Of a DNA stretch of 64,000 nt, positions 1 through 16,259 are shown in pieces. Under the pieces are notes generated by a model that saw only the letters and a program-made list of their open reading frames with translations, had not been told where the DNA came from and did not search any database. The stretch is taken from positions 20,852,241-20,916,240 of the forward strand of contig NC_067285.1 in the NCBI RefSeq assembly GCF_020740795.1, in the 5' to 3' direction. Origin of the DNA: Apus apus. Its lineage: Eukaryota; Chordata; Aves; Apodiformes; Apodidae. The position numbers and the translations under genes were made by a program. How positions within the stretch are numbered: position 1 is the stretch's first letter; every line of letters begins with the position of its first letter.

Positions 1-58
1 AGCAGGTCTGCCAGTGCCCTGCATTGTATACCTTGCATCTGTGAGCCAAGAAACCAAC

Positions 59-102
59 TGATCCTCCAGGCAAGACTGTGCAGGCAGCTGCCTGGAGGAT
101 CA
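59..102. repeat. Perfect 14-bp inverted repeat (hairpin)
   Basis: Bases 59-72 and 89-102 are exact reverse complements, with a 16-base spacer. The arms could fold as a stem-loop in RNA or DNA. It lies upstream of the first exon I can support, so it is probably in an intron of the membrane-protein gene. No function is implied. Confidence 0.7.
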
Positions 103-485
103 TGGCAAGGACAGAGAGAAAACTGTGGCAAAAGCTCAACTTTTCTTGAAGCTTACCACTCCTCTTTATGCTGCTTTTCCTTCTGAATCCAGCTTTCTAT
201 GGATATATTTGTGTTTGTGTCTTATATGTGCTTTGTATATGTGTTTTTTGAGGAAAAATATATACTTTTTCCATTTAGTCAGAGCCACTGTTGGAAACAC
301 CAGAGTTTGGGTTCTTGTTTATGACTGGCAAGTACAGGCCATGACCTCAGGACACAGCTGGGTGCTTCATGTGTTACTGACAACATGCTGCTGTTGGAGT
401 CTTGCAACTTGTCACTTAGCCCTTCTCCTTGCTTGTTTTGTATGAAGCACTTTTTTGTAATGTTCTATAACTATCTTATTTCTAG

Positions 486-2687
486 ACTTCTGCAAATACA
501 TCTGGAAGCACAACTGTCCAGACAGATTGTTCTTCTGGGGTAAGAACTTGTTTAATTATTTAATGGAATTGATTACGTTTTCTGTCTGAGATCACATCTG
601 TGCTTTATCTGTCCATCCCAGTGTGCAGTACAGCTGGGCTGGACACTACTGTTTAGATCTAGGGCTGCAGTTTTGTTCCTTGCTTTGGCGTTTCTTGCTG
701 TTGTATGGTAGTCACTTGCTCAGCTATTAAGCACAGAGATGAAAGATCATATTGCATGCAATTGACCTGACTGTCCTTTTTAAATTAGTATGAACCCTGG
801 GTGGTTGGAGTGGCTGCAGGGATACCCAGCATTCTGGCCTTGATCCTTGCAGTCACCTTGGCAGTGGTCTGTGTTCTCCAGTGGAAGAACTGCAGCTGGA
901 ATCAGGTAACTAACTTCCATCTCCCGGTTGTCTTGCTACTTCCAAGCCTAGACCTCCACATCAGAACCTGATTCAACACCCTCTGCAGCTCTCAGGAAGT
1001 TCAGGACCACATCCCTCGGCACTCATACTGTCTATGCTTGGTCTTTCAAAGACTGGACTTCAGCCTAGGAGTTGAAGTTTCATAAGGATAAAAAAGAAAT
1101 TAAGGTGGAAATACTGGAGGGGTATCACCAAGTGGTGTGTTAACTAGCAGGACGTTTAAAAACACACAACAAACTACAACCACTCTTCTTCAGTGGATTT
1201 CTCTGTTATTTCCCACAGAAAATAATTTAGGAATCTTCTCACTCCAAAATGGTGTTACTTACCTGCAGAAATGCTGCCAATGTGTTTCATATTATGTTTA
1301 GATTGGTCACTTTTTTGTTCCATTTCAGCCAGTGGGGTGGGTCTTTGTGCTCTGTATACATCCTCAATGCTGAGGTAGAGTTAGGACCTACCTCTGGAAT
1401 GGAAAAGTCACCTGCATCACCAAAGAGAAATTCAGCTTGCCTACAAAGGAAGAATGCCATGAAGCATTCTGGCAGCCAGACACTGACAGTTCTACCTAAA
1501 AGAGCCCTTTCCTTTCCCTGCCACTTTACAGGTGTTTTTAACCAGCTCTAGTACTTGCATGTGTCTTTGTTTCCACATTTCAGAAAGGAAGGTATAACAG
1601 GACTGAGGGAGATTATTTCTCTGTGGTTGTTGTAGGTTAACATTTTAAAACTTTTTCTGTTTTTGTTTTTTCCTGAGTGTAAATGTGATAGAAAGTTTTC
1701 CCCTGTGTTAAAGGACCAGACAGATTTTTGATGTTTTAATTAAGGCAACACTTGTGAATTGAGGTTTCCCTTCTGCAAGCTTATTATCATGGGCAGGCAT
1801 CAAGTGGACCCTGTGATTGTTCCAAATGAAAGACTGTTGGGGTATCCAGCATAGAATATGTTGGATGTTATCCCAAATATTATCCCCTGTGTGTTTCTTT
1901 ATCCCCTGAGTATGTCCTGAGTTCTAGAGCTGTTTAGTAACAGGAATTTTCCCACTGCCCTGTGCTTCTTATGCAGTTGTTTGTCACCATTTTGTTCATT
2001 GCTTCAGATGAATCAACATCCTGATGGGCAAGAAGAACATCAATATGAATCATCCCCTCCCAGACCTCCAGACGTAAGTCATCTACTACTGATTCTCAAC
2101 ACAGCACACATGCTGCTGAGTGAATTACTAAATGCAGGACTGGCTCTAAGGGTAATCCTAGAACTAATAGAGAGCTCGTGGTAATCTCTTTCTCAAGGTT
2201 GCCTGGGGCTCCTACATGACTGCTGTTTCTGGTTGCATGTCTATCCATTTGATGCAATCCCAGATGAGAGGCTAGCAAGGGCTTGCCGTTGTTTGAGGGG
2301 GCACAGGCATTAGAGCTGCATTCTGCATGGGAGAAAAAGGAGGGAGAGGGAGGGATGAACCTGAGATGTTAGCAAATATTCCTTTTTCTTAAAAATACTG
2401 CTAAACATTTCCAAAGGGAGATGGGAATTCTTGAATACTGTATTCTCTGCAGTACTTACAAGGTCTCTGAGTATCTTGTGACAACCATCACAGAAATTAT
2501 ACTTTACTTCTAGGACTTTCATTTGAACGTGATACAGGGGACAAGAAATATCTCTGTAAAAGAAGATCAAGACAAACATCACAGACCAGACAGCCAAGCA
2601 CAACCAAAGCCCACGAGGATGAAGAAGCTGAGAAGAGAGCCACCTGTGGTGGAAGCTGTTTATGAAAACCATCTGTCCTTTCACTGA
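486..2687 (+). CDS. 3' part of a single-pass type I membrane protein with a tyrosine-containing cytoplasmic tail
   Basis: I do not recognise this gene. Four exons join in phase 0: 486-539, 789-905, 2008-2073 and 2514-2687, with TGA at 2685-2687. All have AG acceptors and GT donors. The first encodes a Ser/Thr-rich stalk. The second gives WVVGVAAGIPSILALILAV followed by a further hydrophobic run ending at CVLQWKN, a membrane span of about 25 residues with a cytoplasmic boundary after it. The third and fourth give a hydrophilic tail of about 80 residues containing HQYESSPP and VVEAVYENHL. YEN fits the YxN motif bound by Grb2-type SH2 domains, so an immune or adhesion receptor is possible, but this is inference. 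The extracellular domains lie upstream of exon 486-539 and were not found, so the entry is partial. Its 3' end faces the P450 gene. Confidence 0.6.
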
Positions 2688-2958
2688 AACAAAACTACCA
2701 AAGTGGCTGGGGCCAGAAATAACAGACACAATCCTTTCCTTGGACACCAGGGGACGCACAGTTGCAGTTTATGAACAAGAGACTTTTCTCGTTGTGCATA
2801 CATGAAATTCTATGGAGAACAGAACAGAGACACCTTGGAATAGGGAAAGAACTTGTTTGCAGTGATGCCCTGAGATACAGAAGCAAAATAACTTTCCCCT
2901 GGAGTACCAAAGTCTCTGGAAGAGATTGTTTTGCTGTCCTCCTAAATTAATTCATTTT

Positions 2959-2964
2959 AATAAA
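2959..2964 (+). terminator. Polyadenylation signal of the membrane-protein gene
   Basis: AATAAA lies about 270 bases after the TGA at 2685-2687, in an AT-rich stretch. It is the first canonical hexamer downstream of the stop. Confidence 0.7.
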
Positions 2965-3895
2965 GAACATATAAATCCTTGCAGTGACACTGATGGTAGA
3001 AAAGAGCAGCCAGAGAGTTGGTTGGAGTCCACATCACTCAGGTGCCTGAGCTCCTCGCAACAGCCTGCAAAGTAGGTATGCAGTCATCTTTTCATTTGGC
3101 AGGAGTCTAGTGAGATGAAGTGATATGCCCAAGAAAACTCAAAAGAGAATGCAACTTCAGCTGCAGAACTTAGTCCCTTTGATGGCAACTTCCCTTAGTT
3201 CTCAGCTATTCAGCCTCTCACCCAGGCTGCTCTCTGTACTTTCACATTTAAGCATGGAGTGGGGTGGGAGGGTGATTCAGGCAGAAGACACCATCCAGAG
3301 AAATTATTTCCTTAGCAGCCCCATATTGGTTTCTGTGGCCACAGTGACAGGCTTGGTTGACAAATGCCTCAGGGAGACCAGAAGGCCTGGGAGGGATGGT
3401 GGGAGGAGGACTGAGAGGGAGCCAAAGGGAAGGTGCTCCCAGCTTGTGGAAAGGCTGAGCCATAGGGTGCCTGAGAAATGAGAGGAGCACCCAGGAGCTT
3501 TCAGTGTTCTCACCAAGGGGGTGAATGCAGCCAGAGCTTCAGCTTCTGAACTGGGTGGGGAGTGCTTTCCTCCAGGAGGGATGCTGCAGCTATCCTTTGT
3601 CTGGCTGTGGGCATCAGGATTGGCAGCCCCAGGAATGGCAGGTAGAGCTGCTTATAGCCCCCAGTCTGCAGGACTCACTTCCCAACCTGTGTTGTGCTGC
3701 TGCTGGCATAGGGCTCCTCACAAGCAGCAGCAGTGGATGAAGCAGGCGGGACCCTTGTCCCAGGAGGGGCAGCCCCTCCCACAGGGCGCTGGCAACAAGT
3801 GCTGCAGACCTACTCTGCAGTGGAGCAGCTGATCTGGGCACTACTATTCCAACCCAAAGAAAATAACAGCTCAAATCCTCATAAATACATTTTTC
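2965..3895. other. Tail-to-tail intergenic spacer
   Basis: About 930 bases separate two convergent polyadenylation signals. I see no exon, repeat family or RNA gene in it. Several open frames of 60-120 codons cross it on both strands, but they overlap one another and resemble no protein. Confidence 0.5.
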
Positions 3896-3901
3896 TTTAT
3901 T
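3896..3901 (-). terminator. Polyadenylation signal of the CYP2 gene
   Basis: The plus strand reads TTTATT, giving AATAAA on the minus strand 340 bases after the P450 stop codon at 4243-4241. Confidence 0.75.
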
Positions 3902-4240
3902 GGGAAGTTGCAAAGCGTGCTGTTCTTGGTGGGGTACATGCTGTGGAAGAAACAGGTTGTGGACAGTCATGGGAGCCATGTTTGTGAGAAAAACAGTTGT
4001 TTGATGCAGCCACTATGCTCAATGAATCTGTGGATAGAGTGTCAGTACAACAGGCTGCAATGTCACCCAGGGCAATTCTAGGAGGCTTTGAAGGTGTCTA
4101 CTCTCTGCATGTACCTGTGTTTGGGCTGCCTTCCTGGAGGCCTTTGAAAGGTGAGCCAATGCTCCTGCCACTGACTTTAATACGGGAGATGTAAAGGAGT
4201 AGCCAGGCTCAGGACACCCTGGAGAGCAGTTTTGTGCTTT

Positions 4241-10047
<5,807 letters not shown>

Positions 10048-10095
10048 TTGCTTTGGCAGCTCAGGAGGCAGTAACTCTGGCTACAAGAGCTGAAG

Positions 10096-10103
10096 TTTAT
10101 ATA
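10096..10103 (-). promoter_or_regulatory. TATA box of the CYP2 gene
   Basis: TATATAAA on the minus strand, 48 bases upstream of the initiating ATG at 10047. Transcription would be expected to start about 20 bases before the ATG, giving a very short 5' UTR. This supports the chosen start codon. Confidence 0.7.
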
Positions 10104-13100
10104 CTGAAGGGCTGTGTTAGATATGTTAGCTCAAGAGCAGATTTTGGATCACGTGGCTGAGTTAAGCAATGTTGCTAGTCAATCATTTATCAGACTGCCC
10201 TGTGTTATGAAAGTAGGACTTCTCTTGGTATCAATTCGTCATTTAAGACACGCCTGATCTCAGACAACTGCAGAAGCCAACTAATGCCAAGAGAAGTTAG
10301 GAAACTTATAATGTGCTCATAAAACAAAGCAAGGGGTTTTTTTCACCTGGAGTTCGTTGTTAAAGAGGTGAAATGAGGGTGTGCTCTTCAACTGAGGTGC
10401 TCCCAGAAATTTACTGACATGAGAGCATCTCCCAGGTACTTTAATGCCATTTGAATTTTCTGTTCTTCGGTGTTGATTGTACAAGCTCTCAGTGAGGTGG
10501 GCCATCCTTGCTTGTTCCTGAAGTCTTCCTGATATTATCAGTGGAGTTTGAACCACATGTGATGCACCGAAGAACATACTTACGTGTTCTCCTCAGTGCA
10601 CAGCAATTGCCTCAGCCTCTGTCCCTAGGGATGTCTGGCCTAACAAGAGAGGAAAGTATAAAATACCCATCTAGCAAGGGCAGAAACTTCTCCAGACATC
10701 ACAATAGACAAGAAGGACTTGCTGGGAGAGGTAAAATAAAGACATAAGAAAAGGGGATTAGACCTTGGAACCCTGACCTCTTCAAGGACTTCTAGAGGAG
10801 AGAAAGAGTGAGAGAAGCAGGTAGAGAAGGGAGCAATCAATAATTTGAGAGGGTCTCTGGGGAGTGGCTTTCCAAGATGAGACAGGATTGCAGTTGTCAG
10901 AAGCTGGGTATACATTAGTGCAACCTGGCTACTAATCCTTGCACTTGCAATGACCACAAAAGCCCCTCAAGTCTAGTGCTGGAAGCTGGCATGCACAAGT
11001 TCCTTTTTTGCTGATGTCTGAATCTGCTAGGAGGAACTGCTTCCCTGGAAGGGCCAGAATTGCTCTGGGAAGCTGCAGGGCATGTCTGGCATGTTGCAAG
11101 GACTTTGAAAAGAGCTGGAGGCTTCCTGCCCAAGATTACTGCAGGGGTTGTGTACCTACAAGGTCTCAACAGCAGGTAGAAAGAATGCTCAGGGCTGTGG
11201 CACTGGCACTGCCTGTGCTCAGCTTGCTCAGTCTGGCCATATCCCTCTGTCTCTTCTGAGCTGTGACACTTCCAGATAGATCTCATCCAACTGGGCAGAG
11301 GATGTTGTGAGAATAGGTGATGTGGAACTTGATGAAAATTAGTGGGGAGCCTGTGTGAACTGGGTGTTTGGTTGGAATGTGCTGGGTTTGCTGTGCAACA
11401 GGGTGTTGATGCGAGCTTCCCCTTCACTAAGAGGTGCTGTTAAGGTCTTTGCTTTCAAAACTTTTGTAGCTTCCCTAAGAGTCATTAGGTCTCTATGCTT
11501 TCTCCCATAGGTGTAACAATTTCCTAGTTGTTCTTTTCAAATCTCATTTCACTTCTTAAAGACCTGTAATTGATATTTCGGTGGAAAACTTATTTGCCAA
11601 CAAGTCTGGGCTAGTTGCTCAACTGATGACCTAAACGCCTGCATCAGCTCAGATATTGGCAGGGCAGTTCATGGACATTTATGTAGCTCTAGTAACTTCC
11701 ACCTGGTGAAAGTGGAGTTCACAGGAGTTTGCACTGCGACATGAAGTCTCTGCCACTGTTGTTCATGGACTTACAGCCTTTCTTGTAAAGTTCCACCATT
11801 CCTGGAGAAAAGGGTTCACTTCTTAACTCTGTCTCACAGTTTACAACATACTTTGGGCAAAACCCCTGGAACTAGGAATATTTTTGAGATGTTTTCATTT
11901 TTATTATGATAAAATCATTATATTCCAAATATTCCCAACACCCCGGCAGACACACTGGTTATTTATAAGGGAGGAAAACCCTTAAGTCTAGTCCCTCAGA
12001 GCTTTCCCTGTGGGAAAACCATGGGCCTTTTCACATCACAGTAGTGTCCAAGTACTCACTTCTGTTTGCAGATACTAAGAGTAGGCAGAGCTGGTCTGTC
12101 TCCTCCATCCATGTCAAAGTACAGGAGGGCCAGGCTGAAATTCCCTCCTCTCCATCTTCCTTGGGAAGTTTGGTTTTAAGTTCATTGGAGGCATGTATTG
12201 GGGATCTTCAAAGAAAAGGCTACTAGTGTTGTAGCTTTGGTTCTTTTTTCTAAAATAAAGCTCAAGCATGAAGAAAATCTGTCATCACTGTGAAGAATAC
12301 CCTAGAGGTTTGCTGCCTTGCACCTTCTGGTTTTGGACCTCAGTGGTACAGCAACATGCCACTCTTGCCCACTGTGCAGCCAGCACCTCTCATCCCCGGG
12401 ACACGTGCTGCAGGTATCCTTGCCATCTGCAAAGCTTGTTCAGCTTCTGTGGAAGAGTGTTTTGACTGAGTCACTCCTCCACTTACTGCCAGTTTGTAGT
12501 ACACAGGGGGCAGGGCACAGGCCAGACACAGCAATCTTGTCGGAGACAGGCCCGCAACGCACAGAGCATTTTGTACTCCTCTTTCCACCACTTCTTGACG
12601 ATGGTGTTTAATACCTCCTTTTCTTCCCACAGGTCTCTAGAGAGCTTTCTACAGCCAAGGCAACTCCTACACTGCCACTATGCCTGCCTCAGTCTCTGAG
12701 ACTCAAAAGTATTCGAAGGAGAGGATTTTCCTGATGGACATCCCGGGAAGATTTTAGCTTGCTGGGGTCATGATCACCTCCAGCTAGTGACATACAGACA
12801 TATTTTCCTGGCCTACCTTCGTCCTCTGCATGTCCTGTTTGTGGTGCTCTTGGGTGCTAACTAGATTGGTATTTATAGGTCAGTCATTGAGAACTTTCAA
12901 ATGTATGAGGCAGATTTTTGAGGAAGAGGCCGGCCTGTTTCCTCTCAGCCAGGCTGTTTTCCGCTACCTATAACAACTTCTTGCAAAAAAAGCATTTCAT
13001 TTCTATGAATTTCAGGTTTATTTGACTTGCAACCTGTCTCTACATCTGCCAACCTGACTGTCAAATATATGTGTAGAAATTAGGAAAGGGTGCTTACCTG

Positions 13101-13948
13101 AAACTGTTCTTATCATGGGCATTGCTTGAATCTACAGCACTCCCAGTGTCATTTCACACAGGTCATTTTTCATGTACCGCTGGGCATTTTTCTGACATTT
13201 TGTTGGCATAGAAAAAGTATTTGTGGGTTAAAGTGTAATTAAAACTCTCTATATAGCTCCAAAGTACTTTGTTTGTTTGTAATTGTTTACACAGTTATCA
13301 GCAGGTGTTGCAGTCAAGTGGAGCATTCAGCAGTCATAGACTGGCTGTGAGATTTAGGCAAGCTGACTTGGCACAATGCTCAGCTTCTGCAGAGGTGAAC
13401 TCTCCCTCCCTACCAAAGTCCAGATATTTTCCCAGGGAGCCTCTCCACTGTGGCTGCTCAGTGCTGAGGCAGGTGCTGGACAAGCACATATGGTCCCAAA
13501 GTGCTGCTCACACAGCAGCTACACAGGCAGCCTGTCAAGATCCATTTGTTTCAGTCACTGCTGTGCAGCTGAAAAGATCTTGTGATTTGTGGAGCAGGCC
13601 TCATGGTTGGTGCATGAAATAAGCAGTGTACAGAGCAGGCACAGTGCTCTTCCTCATCCAGCTGGCTGGCTGAGACAGTGGCATCCTGTACATCTGAAGA
13701 GGAAAGATGTGCTGTAGGCTAAGGCAGAAGAGCAGAAGAAACACCTCCCTTGGTCTCAACTGCTACCCATGCCTGTTGATGAGGGCTGGCTGGAGGGGCA
13801 AGTGTGCTGCAATGGTGCTATACAGATGTCTGGGAGCTGGAGGGGCTTCTGACAACAGAAGTGTGGGTGGCTACCAACAGAAGTGCATTATTAAGGGTCA
13901 AGATTAGAAATCTTACTCATCTCATCCACACCATGCTGGGATGTGTGT
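10104..13948. other. Intergenic region between CYP2 and the CR1 element
   Basis: I see no supportable exon, RNA gene or repeat family here. Proximal regulatory sites of the P450 would lie in its first few hundred bases, but I could not pick out a specific one. Confidence 0.4.
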
Positions 13949-15245
13949 GATCATAGAATTGTGGAATCAGTAAGGTTAGAAGAGATCTCCAAGATCATAG
14001 AGACAACCTCAATCCAACTACCACAACCACCAAACTGTATCCTGAAGTGCCACATCTAAACGCTTCTTGAACACCTCCAGGGATGGCAACTCCTTCATCC
14101 CCCTGGGTAGCCCATTCCAATGCCTCACCACTCTTTCAGCAAATAATTTTTTCCTAATATCCTTAACTTAAACCTCCCCCGGCACAACTTAAACCAAGTT
14201 CCTCTCATCCTATTACTAGTTACCTGGGAGAAGAGATCAACACCAGCCTCTCTACAACCTCCCTTCAGGTAGTTGTAAAAAGCAGTAAGATCTCCCCTGA
14301 ACCTTCTCTTCTTTAGAGTAAACAAGCCCAGTTCCCTCAGCATGTACTGGATTTAACTCCATTTATCACAACTCTTTGGGCCCAGCCAGTTTCTAATCCA
14401 CTGAAGAGTCCACCTGTCTATGCCATGGGCTGCTAGTTTCTCAAGGAGAATGCTGTGGGAAATGGTGTCAAAGGCTAGGTAGACAACATCCACAGCCTTC
14501 CCCTCATCCAATAGGCAGGTCACCTGGTCATAGAAGGAGATCAGGTTGGTCAAGCAGGACCTGCCTTTCATGAATCCATGCTGGCTGGGCCTGATCTCAC
14601 CATTATCCTGCACTTGCCAGATGAGCACACCCAAGATGAACTGCTCCATAATCTTTCCTGGTACTGAGGTCAGGCTGCAGGCCTGTAGTTCCCCAGATCC
14701 TCCTTTTGGCCCTTTTTGTAGATGGGTGTCACATTGGCAAGCCTCCAGTCTGGCACCTCCCCTGTTAACCAGGGCTGCTGATAGATGATGAAAAGCAGCT
14801 TGGCAAGTTCCTCTGCCAGCTGCCTCAGCACTCTTGGGTGAATCCCATCTGGCCCCATAGACTTGTGAGTGTCCATGTGGCATAACAGGTTGTTAACTGC
14901 TTCCTCCTGGATTATGGGGAGCTGCTGTTGCTCTCCATCCCTATCAGGAGGTTGATTACCCCAAGGATAATGGGTCTGACTACGAAAGACTGAGGCAAAG
15001 AAGGCATTCAGTACCTCAGCCTTTTCCTCACCCTTGCTAGCAATGCTCCCCCTTCCATCCAATAAAGGATGGACATTCTCCTTGACTATCTTTTTGTTAA
15101 TGTATTTGTAAAAACCTTTTTTTGTTATCCCTCACAGCAATGGACACATTGAGTTCTAGCTGTGCTTTTGCCCTTCTGATGTTTTCTCTGCATGACCTAG
15201 CTAGATCCCTGTACTCTTCTTGAGTTGCCTGCCCCTTTTTCTAAG
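13949..15245 (-). mobile_element. CR1 LINE with a large internal deletion
   Basis: Reading the minus strand, 15245 to about 14380 encodes broken CR1 reverse-transcriptase frames, including EEYRDL-like remnants, MGPDGIHPRVLRQLAEELAK, NYRPAA, FMKGRSCLTNLISFYD and a diverged VYLAFDTISHSILLEKL. Near 14345-14390 the sequence jumps from the NWL segment directly to [14 protein letters not shown], close to the C terminus. Compared with the CR1 at 31.3 kb, roughly 620 bases are missing, including the catalytic FADD. The 3' end at 13949 has the TCATAGAAT terminal motif. Stops and frame changes elsewhere show that the copy is dead. It lies between CYP2 and ZP4. Confidence 0.85.
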
Positions 15246-16160
15246 GGTGGTAAACTCTGGTCCCAAAGAAATCAGATTACAAAAGAAGTGGCAATGCCAG
15301 TGCTTTCACTGGAAAATGTAGGGTACAGGAAGGCACTATGTGTGCATCATGTGCTGTGTGTAAAGACCCATTCTGTTTCATGAGTACAGAAATGTCTGTA
15401 TGGAAAGATGGACAGTCAGGCTTGGGTGGGTTCTGTAGCCTGATGTGTGGCTAGGGAGAAGGCTCTACACAAGCCACTGTAGAGTGTCTGGTAGAGCTTT
15501 CTCTGGTATCACAGAGGCTCCCCTTACCTGTGCTTCAAGCCCATCTTAGGGGCTCACTTGTCAGATTATGGGGGTAGGGGTCCCACAGAGCATACAGTCC
15601 AGCCACCTGTTAGCCAGGCGTGGAACAGTCCTGCTGCTATCCCAGCATAACCACACAGCAAGTGGAGCTGTAGTCCACGGTCAGGAATGTTTAAAGTGGA
15701 ATCACCTCCTTTTAGGTGTGCAAAGCCTCCTGAGCTCCATAGTTTTCCATAGACACCATATGGAATGCTATTTTTGTGCTTATATATCAGTCCCCTGTAT
15801 CTGACATTTGAAGCAGTCACACCTTTAAAAGAGCAAAATAACATTGTCCCTCAGCTTCTTTCACTCTTGTCACTTAATGAGCAATTAGAACAGCAGCCAG
15901 GTGCATGGGGAAAAGCTGGCAGATTTCTTGGGTGGGCCAGCAGTGGGAAGAACTCAGGGAGAAAAAAGAGTTTGAAGATTCCTCTGGGACTGCAATAAAT
16001 GGCATAGATGAGCTCCTCTCAGCCAATGATATGAATTCAGACCCATCTCAACATGAGCTCAGCTCCTTCCCTGTAGTTTTCTTCTAAGGGTTCAAGCAGA
16101 TTCTGATGGGTTCAGAGGCAGGTGAGGGCAATGGAAGGTGTTAAACTTCTGGGCTGCATC
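15246..16160. other. Intergenic region upstream of ZP4
   Basis: No exon or repeat family is recognisable. It would contain the distal part of the ZP4 promoter. Confidence 0.4.
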
Positions 16161-16211
16161 CACCTGGGCACTTCAGAAATTCTTGATCACAGCTGGCTCC
16201 ACAGTTTAAAA
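16161..16211 (+). promoter_or_regulatory. Probable ZP4 core promoter: E-box and TATA-like element
   Basis: CACCTG, an E-box, lies at 16161-16166 and TTTAAAA at 16205-16211, about 50 bases before the first in-frame ATG at 16260. Oocyte ZP genes are known to be driven through an E-box bound by FIGLA with E proteins. Whether this E-box is that site is inference, and its spacing to the TATA-like element is shorter than I recall for mouse genes. Confidence 0.4.
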
Positions 16212-16259
16212 GGGCTAGACTAAGAGCAGCTACTTCATGGTCCTTAGCAAGAGAGCAGG

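Noticed and set aside
1585-1626. Possible extra tail exon of the membrane protein (frame reading KGRYNRTEGDYFSV)
   Set aside because: The acceptor is good, but the only donor in frame is a weak GTTGTT, and the transcript joins in phase without it.
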